Source: Stenotrophomonas sp. 57
GTDB taxonomy: Bacteria; Pseudomonadota; Gammaproteobacteria; Xanthomonadales; Xanthomonadaceae
Assembly (NCBI RefSeq): GCF_030291075.1
Contig: NZ_CP127407.1
Coordinates: 2,354,001 to 2,418,000, forward strand
Reading direction: 5' to 3'
Length of the DNA: 64,000 bases
The position numbers were made by a program, and so were the translations under genes. Positions 17,140 to 25,294 of this stretch are shown here, one piece after another. Positions within the stretch are counted from its first letter, which is position 1. Every line of letters starts with the position of its first letter. Below the pieces are notes generated by a model. It saw only the letters and a list, made by a program, of their open reading frames with translations. It was not told the DNA's origin and did no database searches.

Positions 17140-17556
17140 TCAGGCGGCCAGAGCGCGCTGGATATCATCCAGCGGGGCGTTGGTCAGATCCTTGGCCAGA
17201 TCGTGCAACAAACGTGCCTGCGCTTCCTTGTGCAGCAGCGGACGAATGCGGCCCAGCGTGGTCGGGTCGGCCACCAGCACGAAATGCGCATAGCGGCCAT
17301 GCAGTGCGTCGTCGTTGATCTGCTCGGCCACCTGCTTTGCAAACGTGGCCTCGTTCAACTGCGACGGTGACATGTCCGGCGGTACCGAGCCCGATGGGCC
17401 CTGGCCCGACACGCTTTCGGCGCTCAGGTCCTGCAGCGTCAGCTCGCCCTGCTGCTTGAGGGTCAGCGTGTGGTCGCTGCCGACGTTGGTGAAGACACGC
17501 GCAGAGCCGCCGTCGGCCACGATGATCAAGGTACCTTCTGGAATGCGTTGGGTCAT
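17140..17556 (-). CDS. Host-attachment family protein (PF10116-like)
   Basis: This 138-residue cytoplasmic protein begins TLIIVADGGSARVF, the first strand and loop typical of the 'protein required for attachment to host cells' family, which is related to bacterial eRF1 domains. The C-terminal half (HFVLVADPTTLGRIRPLLHK) is also characteristic. The ATG at 17556 has AGGAG 8 nt upstream. The name comes from an Agrobacterium mutant phenotype; the molecular role is unknown, with ribosome- or stress-related functions suggested for the family. A thioredoxin gene follows 5 bp downstream, which hints at stress response. Confidence 0.82.
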   Translation of the reverse strand: MTQRIPEGTLIIVADGGSARVFTNVGSDHTLTLKQQGELTLQDLSAESVSGQGPSGSVPPDMSPSQLNEATFAKQVAEQINDDALHGRYAHFVLVADPTTLGRIRPLLHKEAQARLLHDLAKDLTNAPLDDIQRALAA

Positions 17557-18166
17557 GGTCTGCTCCTGTGGTGTGCAGGTCAACCGTAGAAGCGCGTTTG
17601 TCATCAGCGTGACCACGCGCCGTGGATGCGGCGTCATCGTGTTCATCCTGCGGGCGAAACACGTGGAAAACCGCGCGGAACACCGGGTCCGGTCGCGCCC
17701 GCTTCGCTGCACGCTCACGGCGGTGCCGGTATGATGGCGTGATGATCGACACGAAGCACTACGTACCGGGTGTACCAGTTGCGTGGGAAGCACTGCCGAC
17801 CGGCGCTTCGCTTTCCACGCCTGCACCCGCCCTGGAACTCCACTGCCGCGCACTGGATCCTGGCGGATGACACCCGCAGGGCCTTGGTCCGCCTGACCCC
17901 TCGGCGCACCTGCCCCGCACTCTCCTGACTGCAGCTGACTGCAGCGCCTGCCGCGCCACTGCCAGCGGTGCCGGAGCATGGCATCGCGCGTTTTCACTGC
18001 GCAGGCAGTGCCTGGCCGTGCCCGGCGTCCGCCGGCGCGCATTTCCGGCCGTGATGGCCCACCACTCCGATGCCCTGCGCCTGTTGCGCCAGCATCGCCG
18101 TTTCCGATTTCCGGGACACACCACACCGCCCCATTCCCCACACACCACGCTACCAAGGGAGCCCCC
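17557..18166. other. 610-bp divergent intergenic region before proP
   Basis: I find no convincing gene here. A 43-codon ORF from 17742 (MIDTKHYVPGVPVAWEAL) has no ribosome-binding site. A perfect tandem repeat of CTGACTGCAG occupies 17925-17944. The region must contain the promoters of the host-attachment gene and of proP, and its length would suit a regulated osmotic promoter, but no box can be assigned. Confidence 0.4.
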
Positions 18167-19654
18167 ATGCAGGACACACCCGAGGCACACGCCCATTTCG
18201 GCTGGTTCAAGCGCCGCCGCCACCTGAAGGTCGACGAGATCACCGTTGTCGACAAGCCCATGCTCAAGCGCGCCGTCGGCGCTGCCGCACTGGGCAATGC
18301 CATGGAGTGGTTCGACTTCGGTGTCTACGGCTATCTGGCCGTCACCATCGGCCAGGTGTTCTTCCCGTCCAGCAACCCCACTGCACAGGTGATTGCAGCG
18401 TTCGCCACGTTCACCGTGGCATTCCTGGTGCGGCCGCTGGGTGGACTGGTCTTCGGCCCGCTGGGCGACCGCTACGGGCGGCAGAAGGTACTGGCGTTCA
18501 CCATGATCCTGATGGCGCTCGGCACCTTCTCCATCGGCCTCATTCCTTCGTACGAGCGCATCGGCATCTGGGCCCCGGTGCTGTTGCTGCTGGCGCGCGT
18601 GGTGCAGGGCTTTTCCACCGGCGGTGAATATGGTGGCGCGGCGACCTTCATCGCCGAGTACTCCACCGACCGCAACCGCGGGTTGATGGGCAGCTGGCTC
18701 GAATTCGGCACGCTGGGCGGCTACATCGCCGGCGCCGGCACCGTGACCGCACTGCACATGTTGCTGAGCAGCGGGCAGATGCTGGACTGGGGCTGGCGCA
18801 TTCCGTTCCTGGTGGCCGGTCCGCTGGGCCTGCTGGGCCTGTACATGCGCATGAAGCTGGAAGAGACGCCGGCATTCCGCGCCTTCGCCGAAGAAGCCGA
18901 GAAGCGCGAACATGATCGCCCCGGGTTGGCTGCGCTGTTCCAGGTGCATGGCCGCCAGCTGCTGGTGTGCATGGGCCTGGTGCTGGTGTTCAACGTCACC
19001 GACTACATGCTGCTGACCTACATGCCCAGCTACCTCAGCGTCACCATGGGCTATGCCGAGAGCAAGGGGCTGCTGCTGATCATCATCGTGATGCTGGTGA
19101 TGATGCCGTTGAACATCGTCGGCGGGCTGTTCAGTGACCGGCTCGGCCGCCGCCCGATGATCATCGGCGCCTGCATCGCGCTGCTGGTGCTGGCCGTGCC
19201 GTGCCTGCTGCTGGTGGGCAGCGGTAATGACTGGCTGATCTTCCTGGGCCTGATGTTGCTGGGCCTGGCGCTGGTGTGCTTCACCAGTTCGATGCCGTCC
19301 ACGCTGCCGGCGTTGTTCTATACGCCGGTGCGCTACAGCGCGCTGTCGATTGCGTTCAATGTGTCAGTGTCGTTGTTCGGTGGCACGACGCCACTGGTCA
19401 CCGCATGGCTGGTGGAGCGTACCAGCGATCCACTGGTGCCGGCGTACTACCTGATGGGCGCGGCGGTGGTCGGGCTGGTGACCATGCTGTTCGTGAAGGA
19501 GACCGCCGGCCTGCCGCTGCGCGGCTCACCGCCGGCGGTGGGCAGCGAGAAGGAAGCAGCGGCGTTGCTGAAGAGCGATGTGCCGGTGACAGTGGACCCC
19601 GCATTGCCGCCGCTGCCGGAAGATGGCGAACCGCAGGCGGAACGTTCCGTGTAG
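18167..19654 (+). CDS. proP: ProP-type proline/betaine symporter (MFS)
   Basis: This 495-residue inner-membrane transporter of the metabolite:H+ symporter branch of the MFS imports osmoprotectants such as proline and glycine betaine with protons. Twelve membrane segments are visible. Supporting motifs are ALGNAMEWFDFGVYGYL near the N-terminus, GPLGDRYGRQKVL (MFS motif A, between TM2 and TM3), GFSTGGEYGGAATFIAEYS in TM4-5 and SDRLGRRPMI between TM8 and TM9. The start at MQDTPEAHAHFGWF has AAGGGA 6 nt upstream. The C-terminal tail (about 455-495) is acidic and lacks the clear coiled coil of E. coli ProP, so osmosensing may differ. Its stop codon TAG is part of a SMAG repeat. Confidence 0.88.
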   Translation: MQDTPEAHAHFGWFKRRRHLKVDEITVVDKPMLKRAVGAAALGNAMEWFDFGVYGYLAVTIGQVFFPSSNPTAQVIAAFATFTVAFLVRPLGGLVFGPLGDRYGRQKVLAFTMILMALGTFSIGLIPSYERIGIWAPVLLLLARVVQGFSTGGEYGGAATFIAEYSTDRNRGLMGSWLEFGTLGGYIAGAGTVTALHMLLSSGQMLDWGWRIPFLVAGPLGLLGLYMRMKLEETPAFRAFAEEAEKREHDRPGLAALFQVHGRQLLVCMGLVLVFNVTDYMLLTYMPSYLSVTMGYAESKGLLLIIIVMLVMMPLNIVGGLFSDRLGRRPMIIGACIALLVLAVPCLLLVGSGNDWLIFLGLMLLGLALVCFTSSMPSTLPALFYTPVRYSALSIAFNVSVSLFGGTTPLVTAWLVERTSDPLVPAYYLMGAAVVGLVTMLFVKETAGLPLRGSPPAVGSEKEAAALLKSDVPVTVDPALPPLPEDGEPQAERSV

Positions 19655-19710
19655 AGCCGAGCCCGCGCTCGGCTGCATTCCCGGCATTGAGCCGAGCATG
19701 GACTCGTCGC
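19651..19710. repeat. SMAG (GTAG) repeat, right half degenerate
   Basis: The left hairpin GTAGAGCCGAGC-CCGC-GCTCGGC is intact. The right half (GAGCCGAGCATGGACTCGTCGCTGC) has lost pairing. The first four bases include the proP stop codon. Confidence 0.75.
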
Positions 19711-19732
19711 TGCAAGCAAGCGGCGATACCGC

Positions 19733-19755
19733 ATCCACGCATGGCGTTGGACTAC
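19733..19755. repeat. GTAG palindrome of the ATCCACGC subtype
   Basis: On the minus strand this reads GTAGTCCAACGCCATGCGTGGAT, a one-base variant of the GTAGATCCACGCCATGCGTGGAT palindrome that recurs in this window (30826-30847, 40327-40349). The GTAG gives the TAG stop of the zeta-like toxin gene. Confidence 0.65.
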
Positions 19756-20378
19756 CGGGCGGTGTCCAACGCCATCGCGCGCATGACGATGGGCTTGGCC
19801 CAGTCCGGCGTGTGCAGCAGTTCGGCCACCGACACCGGATACTGCAGCTGGCCATGCGCCATCGCCAGTACCGGCAGTGGCTCGGCGCACCCGGCGGCGT
19901 CAGCCGGCGCGCTGTTGTCGTAGACGTGAAGCTCGGCCAGGTGCGGCAACAGTTCCAGCAGGTTCTCGCGCGCCGAATCGAAGCGGGCGTGGATCTTGTC
20001 CACCGGAATATCATGGCCACCGGCGGCCACCCGCGCTGCAACACGGGCGATATGCAGGTCCACCGTAGCCAGGCCGCAGAACCAGATCGCCACGTGATGG
20101 TGTTCACAGGCCTCACGCAGCAGGCGCGGAATGGTGTTTCCGCCCAGCGTGGTCTCGAACGCGAAGTCGGTGCCATCGGCCATGGCCTGGCGCAGGCGGC
20201 GGGTGCCTTCCTGCCACGCCTCGGCATTGGCCTCGGGCAGCGGCCAGCCGGTCTCCACCAGGCGACGGGTAAAGGAATCAGGATTGAACCAGCTCAGCCC
20301 TTCGGCTTCCAGCCAGGTACCGAGCAACGAACTCTTGCCGGCGCCGTTGACGCCGGCAAGCACCAGGATCCTTCCCAT
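19752..20378 (-). CDS. Zeta-toxin-like P-loop kinase
   Basis: This 208-residue P-loop NTPase has Walker A GVNGAGKSS (9-17) and the sequence SWFNPDSFTRRL, which matches the substrate-binding Asp region of zeta-type toxins. FAFETTLGG (about 73-81) is typical of the zeta/COG4185 group. Zeta toxins phosphorylate UDP-N-acetylglucosamine and poison cell-wall synthesis; many COG4185 members are untested. It begins 3 bp after a Phd/YefM-type antitoxin gene, so the pair looks like a toxin-antitoxin module with an unusual antitoxin class. Its TAG stop lies in a GTAG palindrome. Confidence 0.75.
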   Translation of the reverse strand: MGRILVLAGVNGAGKSSLLGTWLEAEGLSWFNPDSFTRRLVETGWPLPEANAEAWQEGTRRLRQAMADGTDFAFETTLGGNTIPRLLREACEHHHVAIWFCGLATVDLHIARVAARVAAGGHDIPVDKIHARFDSARENLLELLPHLAELHVYDNSAPADAAGCAEPLPVLAMAHGQLQYPVSVAELLHTPDWAKPIVMRAMALDTAR

Positions 20379-20381
20379 CGG

Positions 20382-20723
20382 TCAGAGCGGACGGCCGAGG
20401 GTGACCTTGCGACCGCGGCGGATCGGCCCGCCCAACACCTTGCCCAGCCCCTCCCCGCGCTGCAGGCCGGCCAGGGTCTGGTCGAATTCACCGCGCAGGC
20501 GCAGCAGCTCTTCGCTGCGCTCACCGGCATCACTGCCGGCGGCTTTGGCCAGCAGCTCCTGGTAGGTGCGGATGTCCACGATCACCGCTTCGGGGTGATT
20601 GTGGTTGGTGATGACCAACGCCTGCTTCTCGCGCACGGTTCGCATCAGGCTCGGCCAGCCGCGGGTCTTCACCGACGAGGCCGGGGCCTTTTCGAGGCCA
20701 GGTAGATCCAGCGGCAGGGTCAT
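20382..20723 (-). CDS. Phd/YefM-like antitoxin
   Basis: This 113-residue protein has a Phd/YefM fold in its first two-thirds: SLMRTVREKQALVITNHNHP then EAVIVDIRTYQELLAKAA, the typical strand-turn-strand and 'YQELL' helix. A charged, flexible C-terminal tail (about 75-113) would be the toxin-binding part. The ATG at 20723 has GGAG 8 nt upstream. The perfect palindrome at 20761-20780 lies 37 bp upstream and is the likely autoregulatory operator. The partner gene downstream encodes a zeta-type kinase. Confidence 0.8.
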   Translation of the reverse strand: MTLPLDLPGLEKAPASSVKTRGWPSLMRTVREKQALVITNHNHPEAVIVDIRTYQELLAKAAGSDAGERSEELLRLRGEFDQTLAGLQRGEGLGKVLGGPIRRGRKVTLGRPL

Positions 20724-20760
20724 GGCACGGCTCCAGGCAGGGTGGATGACGGCCACTATA

Positions 20761-20780
20761 CCCAATTTGGCCAAATTGGG
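20761..20780. promoter_or_regulatory. Perfect 20-bp palindrome, antitoxin operator
   Basis: CCCAATTTGGCCAAATTGGG is identical to its reverse complement. On the minus strand it is followed directly by a TATAGT (-10-like) hexamer, so it overlaps the promoter of the antitoxin-toxin operon. A Phd-family dimer bound here would block transcription. Confidence 0.75.
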
Positions 20781-20793
20781 GATAAATCCCTTT

Positions 20794-22380
20794 TCACCCC
20801 GGCGCCCCAGCGTCCGGGGCGTCGGTCTGCAGCAGGCTGTCGCGCTCGCGCAGCGGAAAGCGGATCCAGGCATCCAGCCCTTGCGGGGCAAAGCGCAGCT
20901 CGCCGCTGCCGGCCAGTTCATACGAAATGCGCTGCTCGATCAACGCCCGGCCCAGGCCACGCTGCCGCGGCATCTCCCAGCCCTCCACCTCGGCATGGCG
21001 CTCGCACCAGTGCAGGCCCAGCCACGGCTGCCCGTCCTGCACCTGCAGCTGCCAGCAGACCTCGATCCGGCCGTCCTCGCAGGTCAATGCGCCATGCCGG
21101 AGTGCGTTGGCGACCAGCTCATGGATGGCCAGCGACAGCACTTCAGCCGCCTTCGGTGGCAACAGCACGTCCTCGCCCCGCAGCTGATAGACGGCGCCCG
21201 CCGGAGCCTGTGCCGCGATTTCCTGGTCGAGCATGCCGCGCAGGCAGACCCCTGCATTGGCGCCGCGGGTCAGCAGGCTCTGCGTGCGTGCCAGTGACAT
21301 CAGCCGTCCGCACAGGCGCTCGGCATACTCGTCCACGCTGCCGACGGTCGCACGCGTGCGCCAGGCAATGGCGTGGATGGTGGACATGATGTTGCGAACG
21401 CGATGCTGCAGTTCGGCCAGCAGTACCGCCTGGCGCTCGGTCGCACGCTTGAGATCGTCGATATCCACCGCAATGGCGAACACCCCGGTCACCTCGCCCT
21501 CGGCATCGCGCAGCGGCGCAGCGGCGACGCGGGTCCAACGGGCGCGCCCATCGTCATGGATGAACTGGAATTCGAGGCCGGGGACCACCGTCTCCCCCCG
21601 CAGGGCGCGGGCAATGGCGAAGTCGTGGGATTCGATGCGCGAACCGTCCGGATGCGTACCCTGCCAGCGGTAGTGGTTCGGCAGATCGGTGGAGGGCACC
21701 TTGCCGGTGGGAAGATAGGTCCGCATCCGGTCGTTGGACAGCTGCAGTCGGCCGTCGGCGTCGACAATGCAGACACCCACCGGCAGTACCTTGAAGGCCA
21801 GCGCCAAGCGGTGGTCACTCTCGCGGCGCTTCTGCTCCTCGCGCTCGCGGGCTGCCTGCGCGACATGCGCGGCCGTTGTCTCGAACATGGTTACCAGCAC
21901 GCCGTTGATGCAACCCTCTTCTCCACGGATCGGGCTGTAGGTGATGGTGAACCAGACATCCTCCAACCGCCCCCGCCGCGCCAGCGGATAGAGCTTGTCC
22001 TCATAGGTGATGGTCTCGCCCTGCCACACACGCTGGTAGATCGGGCCGTTGATGTGCCAGACCTCGGGCCAGCATTCGCGCGTGGGCTGGCCAAGACCTC
22101 CAGGATGCTTGTCGGCAAGGATCTCGGCATAGCCGTCGTTGTAGAGCTGCACCAGCTGCTCGCCCCACAGCACGATCATCGGGAAGCCGTGGGCCAGCAT
22201 CAGGTCGACGGTGGCGCGCAGGTGCGGCGGCCATCGGTCGATCGCACCCAGTGGCGTGGCTGACCAGTCGTGGCGGGCAATGCGGGCGGCCATGCCATCG
22301 TGGCGCGCATGCAGGCGCGGCGCAGGTGGCCCCCCGCCACGCAGCTTGGCGGCGTGGATGCCTTCGGGACGGCGCGACAT
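20794..22380 (-). CDS. PAS-containing HWE-family sensor histidine kinase
   Basis: This 528-residue soluble kinase (no membrane helix) has a GAF/PAS-like N-terminal region (about 30-170, including WSATPLGAIDRWP and MIVLWGEQLVQLYND) and a second PAS domain (about 190-310, FKVLPVGVCIVDADGRLQLSND). The HWE phospho-acceptor block AELQHRVRNIMSTIHAIAW follows (H326), with an ATPase domain (IHELVANALRHG). HWE kinases often sense light or redox state, but no LOV Cys motif is visible. ATG 22380 is preferred over the in-frame TTG at 22389. It follows a single-domain response regulator by 9 bp, the probable partner. Confidence 0.87.
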   Translation of the reverse strand: MSRRPEGIHAAKLRGGGPPAPRLHARHDGMAARIARHDWSATPLGAIDRWPPHLRATVDLMLAHGFPMIVLWGEQLVQLYNDGYAEILADKHPGGLGQPTRECWPEVWHINGPIYQRVWQGETITYEDKLYPLARRGRLEDVWFTITYSPIRGEEGCINGVLVTMFETTAAHVAQAAREREEQKRRESDHRLALAFKVLPVGVCIVDADGRLQLSNDRMRTYLPTGKVPSTDLPNHYRWQGTHPDGSRIESHDFAIARALRGETVVPGLEFQFIHDDGRARWTRVAAAPLRDAEGEVTGVFAIAVDIDDLKRATERQAVLLAELQHRVRNIMSTIHAIAWRTRATVGSVDEYAERLCGRLMSLARTQSLLTRGANAGVCLRGMLDQEIAAQAPAGAVYQLRGEDVLLPPKAAEVLSLAIHELVANALRHGALTCEDGRIEVCWQLQVQDGQPWLGLHWCERHAEVEGWEMPRQRGLGRALIEQRISYELAGSGELRFAPQGLDAWIRFPLRERDSLLQTDAPDAGAPG

Positions 22381-22389
22381 GCCGCGCAA

Positions 22390-22824
22390 TCAGGCGATGC
22401 CCGCAGAGACCTGCGGCGCCGCCACCAGCCCGGCCAGCTGCTGCACCAGGGTTTCGATGTGATAGGGCTTGGTACAGCGCGGCGCGCTGGCGAAGCGGCT
22501 GGGCAGGTTGTCGTCGTAACCGGAGGTCAGCAGGAAGGGCGTACCGGCCTCGGCCAGCCGATCGGCCAGCGGATACACCTGCTCACCGCCCAGGTTGATG
22601 TCCAGCAATGCCACATCGATGGGATGGGTATCGACCAGCTGCCCCAGCGCCTGCAGGTCACCGGCAGGCCCCACCACCTGTGCGCCTTTAAGCTCCAGAT
22701 AGTCGACCAGGAACATCGCGATGGCGAATTCATCCTCCGCCACCAGTACACGCAGCCCTTTCAGGCCCTCTGGCTTGTTGCCCGCTTCCAGCACGACCGG
22801 CGCTCCTCGATACACGCGGCCCAC
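22390..22824 (-). CDS. Single-domain response regulator
   Basis: This is a receiver domain only (144 residues): acidic pair ED (30-31), phospho-acceptor D75 in ALLDINLGG and K119 in CTKPYH. The LLDINLGGE context is typical of receivers paired with HWE kinases. With no output domain it probably works as a phosphate sink, a relay, or by protein contact. The start is a GTG at 22824 and is uncertain; an internal GTG at 22815 is possible. It lies just upstream of the HWE kinase gene and is probably co-transcribed. Confidence 0.82.
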   Translation of the reverse strand: MGRVYRGAPVVLEAGNKPEGLKGLRVLVAEDEFAIAMFLVDYLELKGAQVVGPAGDLQALGQLVDTHPIDVALLDINLGGEQVYPLADRLAEAGTPFLLTSGYDDNLPSRFASAPRCTKPYHIETLVQQLAGLVAAPQVSAGIA

Positions 22825-22930
22825 CTCTGCCGCAACGCCCGCAGGATGCGCGAACAGGGCTACAAGAGCGCGTGATGATGGATGAAGATCGCGACCACGG
22901 CACGTTCACCGCCGCGTTGCAACGGCGCGT

Positions 22931-24385
22931 TCAGAAGGCCCGTTCCCACTTCAGGCTCAGCAGGCTGCGCTCGTGGCTGTACAGCCAGCCGACGTTGCTG
23001 TCGACGCGCGCGTAGCGCAGGCTCAGGCTGGGTACCAGCCCGGCCACGGCCAGGCGCTCGCTGCGGACGATGGCGATCAGGTTCTGCTCGCTGTCCTGGC
23101 GACGCGCTTCCAGCAGCGGGCTCCACGCGTCATAGTCGCGCTCGCGCAACGAGGCGAACACGGTGGCGGTGGTGCCGCTCCACTGGCGTGCCACGCCCAG
23201 CCGAAGACCGCGTTGGCGGTAGCCGTTGGCCGGGTCGGCAGCGTTGCTGTCGGTCACATCCAACCCGGCGAAGACCGTCCAGCGTGGATTGAGCGCCCGG
23301 AACCAGGTGGCATACACCGATGCCAGCTCGCCGTCGTAGTTGCTGGCCAGGCCGTGCTGGCGATAGCGCTGGCGCTTCCAGTCAGCCTCCAGCTTGAGCA
23401 GGCTGCGTGCATCCAGGGCGTACTGCCATTCCGCGTGCACGCCACTGCCGCCCTGCAGCGCATGGTTGCCCAGGCCCTGGTAGTCATAGCTGGGGGCGAG
23501 CATCACGGTCTGCCGTGCACTACGCCAGCTGTAACCCGCCTGCACGTTGGCATTGAGCTCGTTGTACGCACTGTGCCCGCGCCATGCCTGACCGAAGGCG
23601 AGACCGCGTACGTACAGTCCATGATGCCCGCCCAGCACCCAGCGCCGTTCCAGGCTGGCGTCGTAGTCGAGGCCCCCCGCGCGCTGGGCGTCGGGCAGTT
23701 TCCGTTCGATGATGCAGGCGTCGCCCACGCCGAACAGGCAGGTGCGACTGGCCGAGCTGCGGTTGATGTTGTCGCTCCAGGCGGGCCCGGCCGCGACCGC
23801 TCCCTTCCAGCGTTGCCGTGCCTGCAGCGCCGCCAGATAGCCGTCGACGCGCGCACGCACGCCGGCCGTGGCAGGGTCGTCGCCATCGATGCCAGAGACG
23901 ATCGCGCGAAACAGCGCCGTGGCCTCGCGGTCGCGCTGGTCTTCGGCAAAGACACGCGCCAGTTCCAGTCGCGCTGGCAGAAAGTCCGGCTGCGCGGTCA
24001 ACAGCGCCCCGTACTCACGGGCCGCACGATGATGATCGCCGGTCACCCGGGCCAGCGCGCCCTGCGCATAGTGGCGCAGAAGCGGGTCATGGCCGGGAAG
24101 CTCGATGTATTCGTCCAGGAACGCGGCGGCGGCCTGCCATTGCTGGTGCTGCAACGACAGGTACAGGGCCTGGCCGAGGTCATCCACGGTGCGCTCCACG
24201 CGCAGGGTCTGGCCGTCGATGGTGATGGTCGGCCGTTGCGATTCGGCCTGCTGCAGGCGTTGCTGGTCCTGCCGCTGGCGGCGTAGTTCGCTGCCCTGTT
24301 CCAGCACACGGCGCAGGTCGTCCTGCTGGGCGCGCACATCGGCGGCGGCCAGCAGCAGAACGACCAGGAAGATGGGGTGGCGCAT
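22931..24385 (-). CDS. slam: Slam outer-membrane translocon (type XI secretion)
   Basis: This 484-residue protein has a signal peptide (MRHPIFLVVLLLAAADVRA), an N-terminal TPR-like helical domain (about 60-200, repeats such as AREYGALLTAQPDFLPARLE) and a C-terminal DUF560 beta-barrel (about 205-484) with alternating aromatic strands, ending in F. Slam proteins move lipoproteins or soluble hemophores with a TbpB-like barrel across the outer membrane. The hemophilin-like gene immediately upstream is the expected cargo. A 90-bp gap with two hairpins separates them. This is the last gene of the haem operon. Confidence 0.88.
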   Translation of the reverse strand: MRHPIFLVVLLLAAADVRAQQDDLRRVLEQGSELRRQRQDQQRLQQAESQRPTITIDGQTLRVERTVDDLGQALYLSLQHQQWQAAAAFLDEYIELPGHDPLLRHYAQGALARVTGDHHRAAREYGALLTAQPDFLPARLELARVFAEDQRDREATALFRAIVSGIDGDDPATAGVRARVDGYLAALQARQRWKGAVAAGPAWSDNINRSSASRTCLFGVGDACIIERKLPDAQRAGGLDYDASLERRWVLGGHHGLYVRGLAFGQAWRGHSAYNELNANVQAGYSWRSARQTVMLAPSYDYQGLGNHALQGGSGVHAEWQYALDARSLLKLEADWKRQRYRQHGLASNYDGELASVYATWFRALNPRWTVFAGLDVTDSNAADPANGYRQRGLRLGVARQWSGTTATVFASLRERDYDAWSPLLEARRQDSEQNLIAIVRSERLAVAGLVPSLSLRYARVDSNVGWLYSHERSLLSLKWERAF

Positions 24386-24420
24386 GGTCGATCCGTGGTG
24401 GGGCGTACAACGGGCCGAAG

Positions 24421-24468
24421 CAGGGACTGGCGGATCGCGGCTTGTCCCTGCCCTGCCCCGTCAGGGGC
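24421..24468 (-). promoter_or_regulatory. Two hairpins between the hemophore and slam genes
   Basis: CAGGGAC (24421-24427) pairs with GTCCCTG (24444-24450), and GCCCC-GTCA-GGGGC forms a short stem at 24455-24468. Transcription here runs leftward from the hemophore gene to slam, so these stems could stabilise hemophore mRNA or partly stop read-through, giving more cargo than translocon. Confidence 0.4.
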
Positions 24469-24475
24469 GTGGCGA

Positions 24476-25240
24476 TCAGTTCTTGCTGCCGCCGAAGGCG
24501 GTGTCGTACTGGCTGTTGCCGCTGAAGGTGGCAATACCGGCCAGGGTGGCCGCGTTGGCGCCGAAGAACTGGCCCTGGGTGATGCCGGCAACGCTGCCAT
24601 TGGCGGTGGCGGTGCCCGCGAACGAGGCGTTGGCGCTGCTGATGTTGGCGTTGACGCTGATCGCCAGGCCACCACCGGTCAGGCCACCGAGCAGCGTGCC
24701 GTTTCCGAAGTTGGCGCGGAAGGTGCCCGACAGCAGGTTGCTGCCGTTGAACTTGTTCAGGCCCGCCACGCTGTAGGTGGCCACACCGGCCGGCAGCGTG
24801 GTGCCGGCGCGATCACCGACGAAGTAGACCTGCCGGTTGTTGAAACCACCGGCGGCGCCATCCTTGGACCACTCGCCGAACCACACATCGCCGCTGCCGA
24901 CCTTGACGAAGTTGAAGTGGCCCATGCCCGAATGGCTGCCCGGCGCGCCGGTGATCGGCATGGCCACGGTGCGCACGGTGGTGCCGTTGACCGTGGTCGG
25001 CACCGAGTACGCCGACAGGCCCTGGAAGTCGACACGGCGGGCGCCGGAGACGGTGCCGACGCCGATGCCGGCCTTGCCAGCCTGGTGCGGGCCGCCGTTG
25101 ACCTGCGATTCACCGACGGCGACGTACAGCTCGGCATCGGTCACCGGGCTGGCTGCGCCCACGATATCGGCTGCCTGCGCGGCACCGGCCAGGGCGAGGG
25201 TTGCCGCAACGGCGAGAACCGAACGGGAAATCATCTTCAT
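24476..25240 (-). CDS. hphA: Hemophilin-like secreted hemophore, Slam cargo
   Basis: This 254-residue protein has a signal peptide 1-23 (ending AQA-AD) and no lipobox, so it is released as a soluble protein. The N-terminal region has His at 52, 103 and 108 and the stretch GSGDVWFGEW (116-125), which resembles the handle of hemophilin/HphA-type haem binders. The C-terminal part (about 145-254, with FRANFGNGTLLGG and ending FGGSKN) reads as the TbpB-like eight-stranded barrel that Slam recognises. The ATG has AAGGAG upstream. Its neighbours are a TonB receptor and a Slam, as in Acinetobacter hphA-hphR-slam. It probably scavenges haem from host proteins. Which His binds haem is not known. Confidence 0.8.
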   Translation of the reverse strand: MKMISRSVLAVAATLALAGAAQAADIVGAASPVTDAELYVAVGESQVNGGPHQAGKAGIGVGTVSGARRVDFQGLSAYSVPTTVNGTTVRTVAMPITGAPGSHSGMGHFNFVKVGSGDVWFGEWSKDGAAGGFNNRQVYFVGDRAGTTLPAGVATYSVAGLNKFNGSNLLSGTFRANFGNGTLLGGLTGGGLAISVNANISSANASFAGTATANGSVAGITQGQFFGANAATLAGIATFSGNSQYDTAFGGSKN

Positions 25241-25294
25241 GGTATTGCTCCTTGGGTTGAGGGAACTACGGGTACAGCACGTGAAACGGATACA

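Noticed and set aside
17742..17870. Small ORF MIDTKHYVPGVPVAW before proP
   Set aside because: No ribosome-binding site, no domain, and an overlapping antisense frame is equally open.
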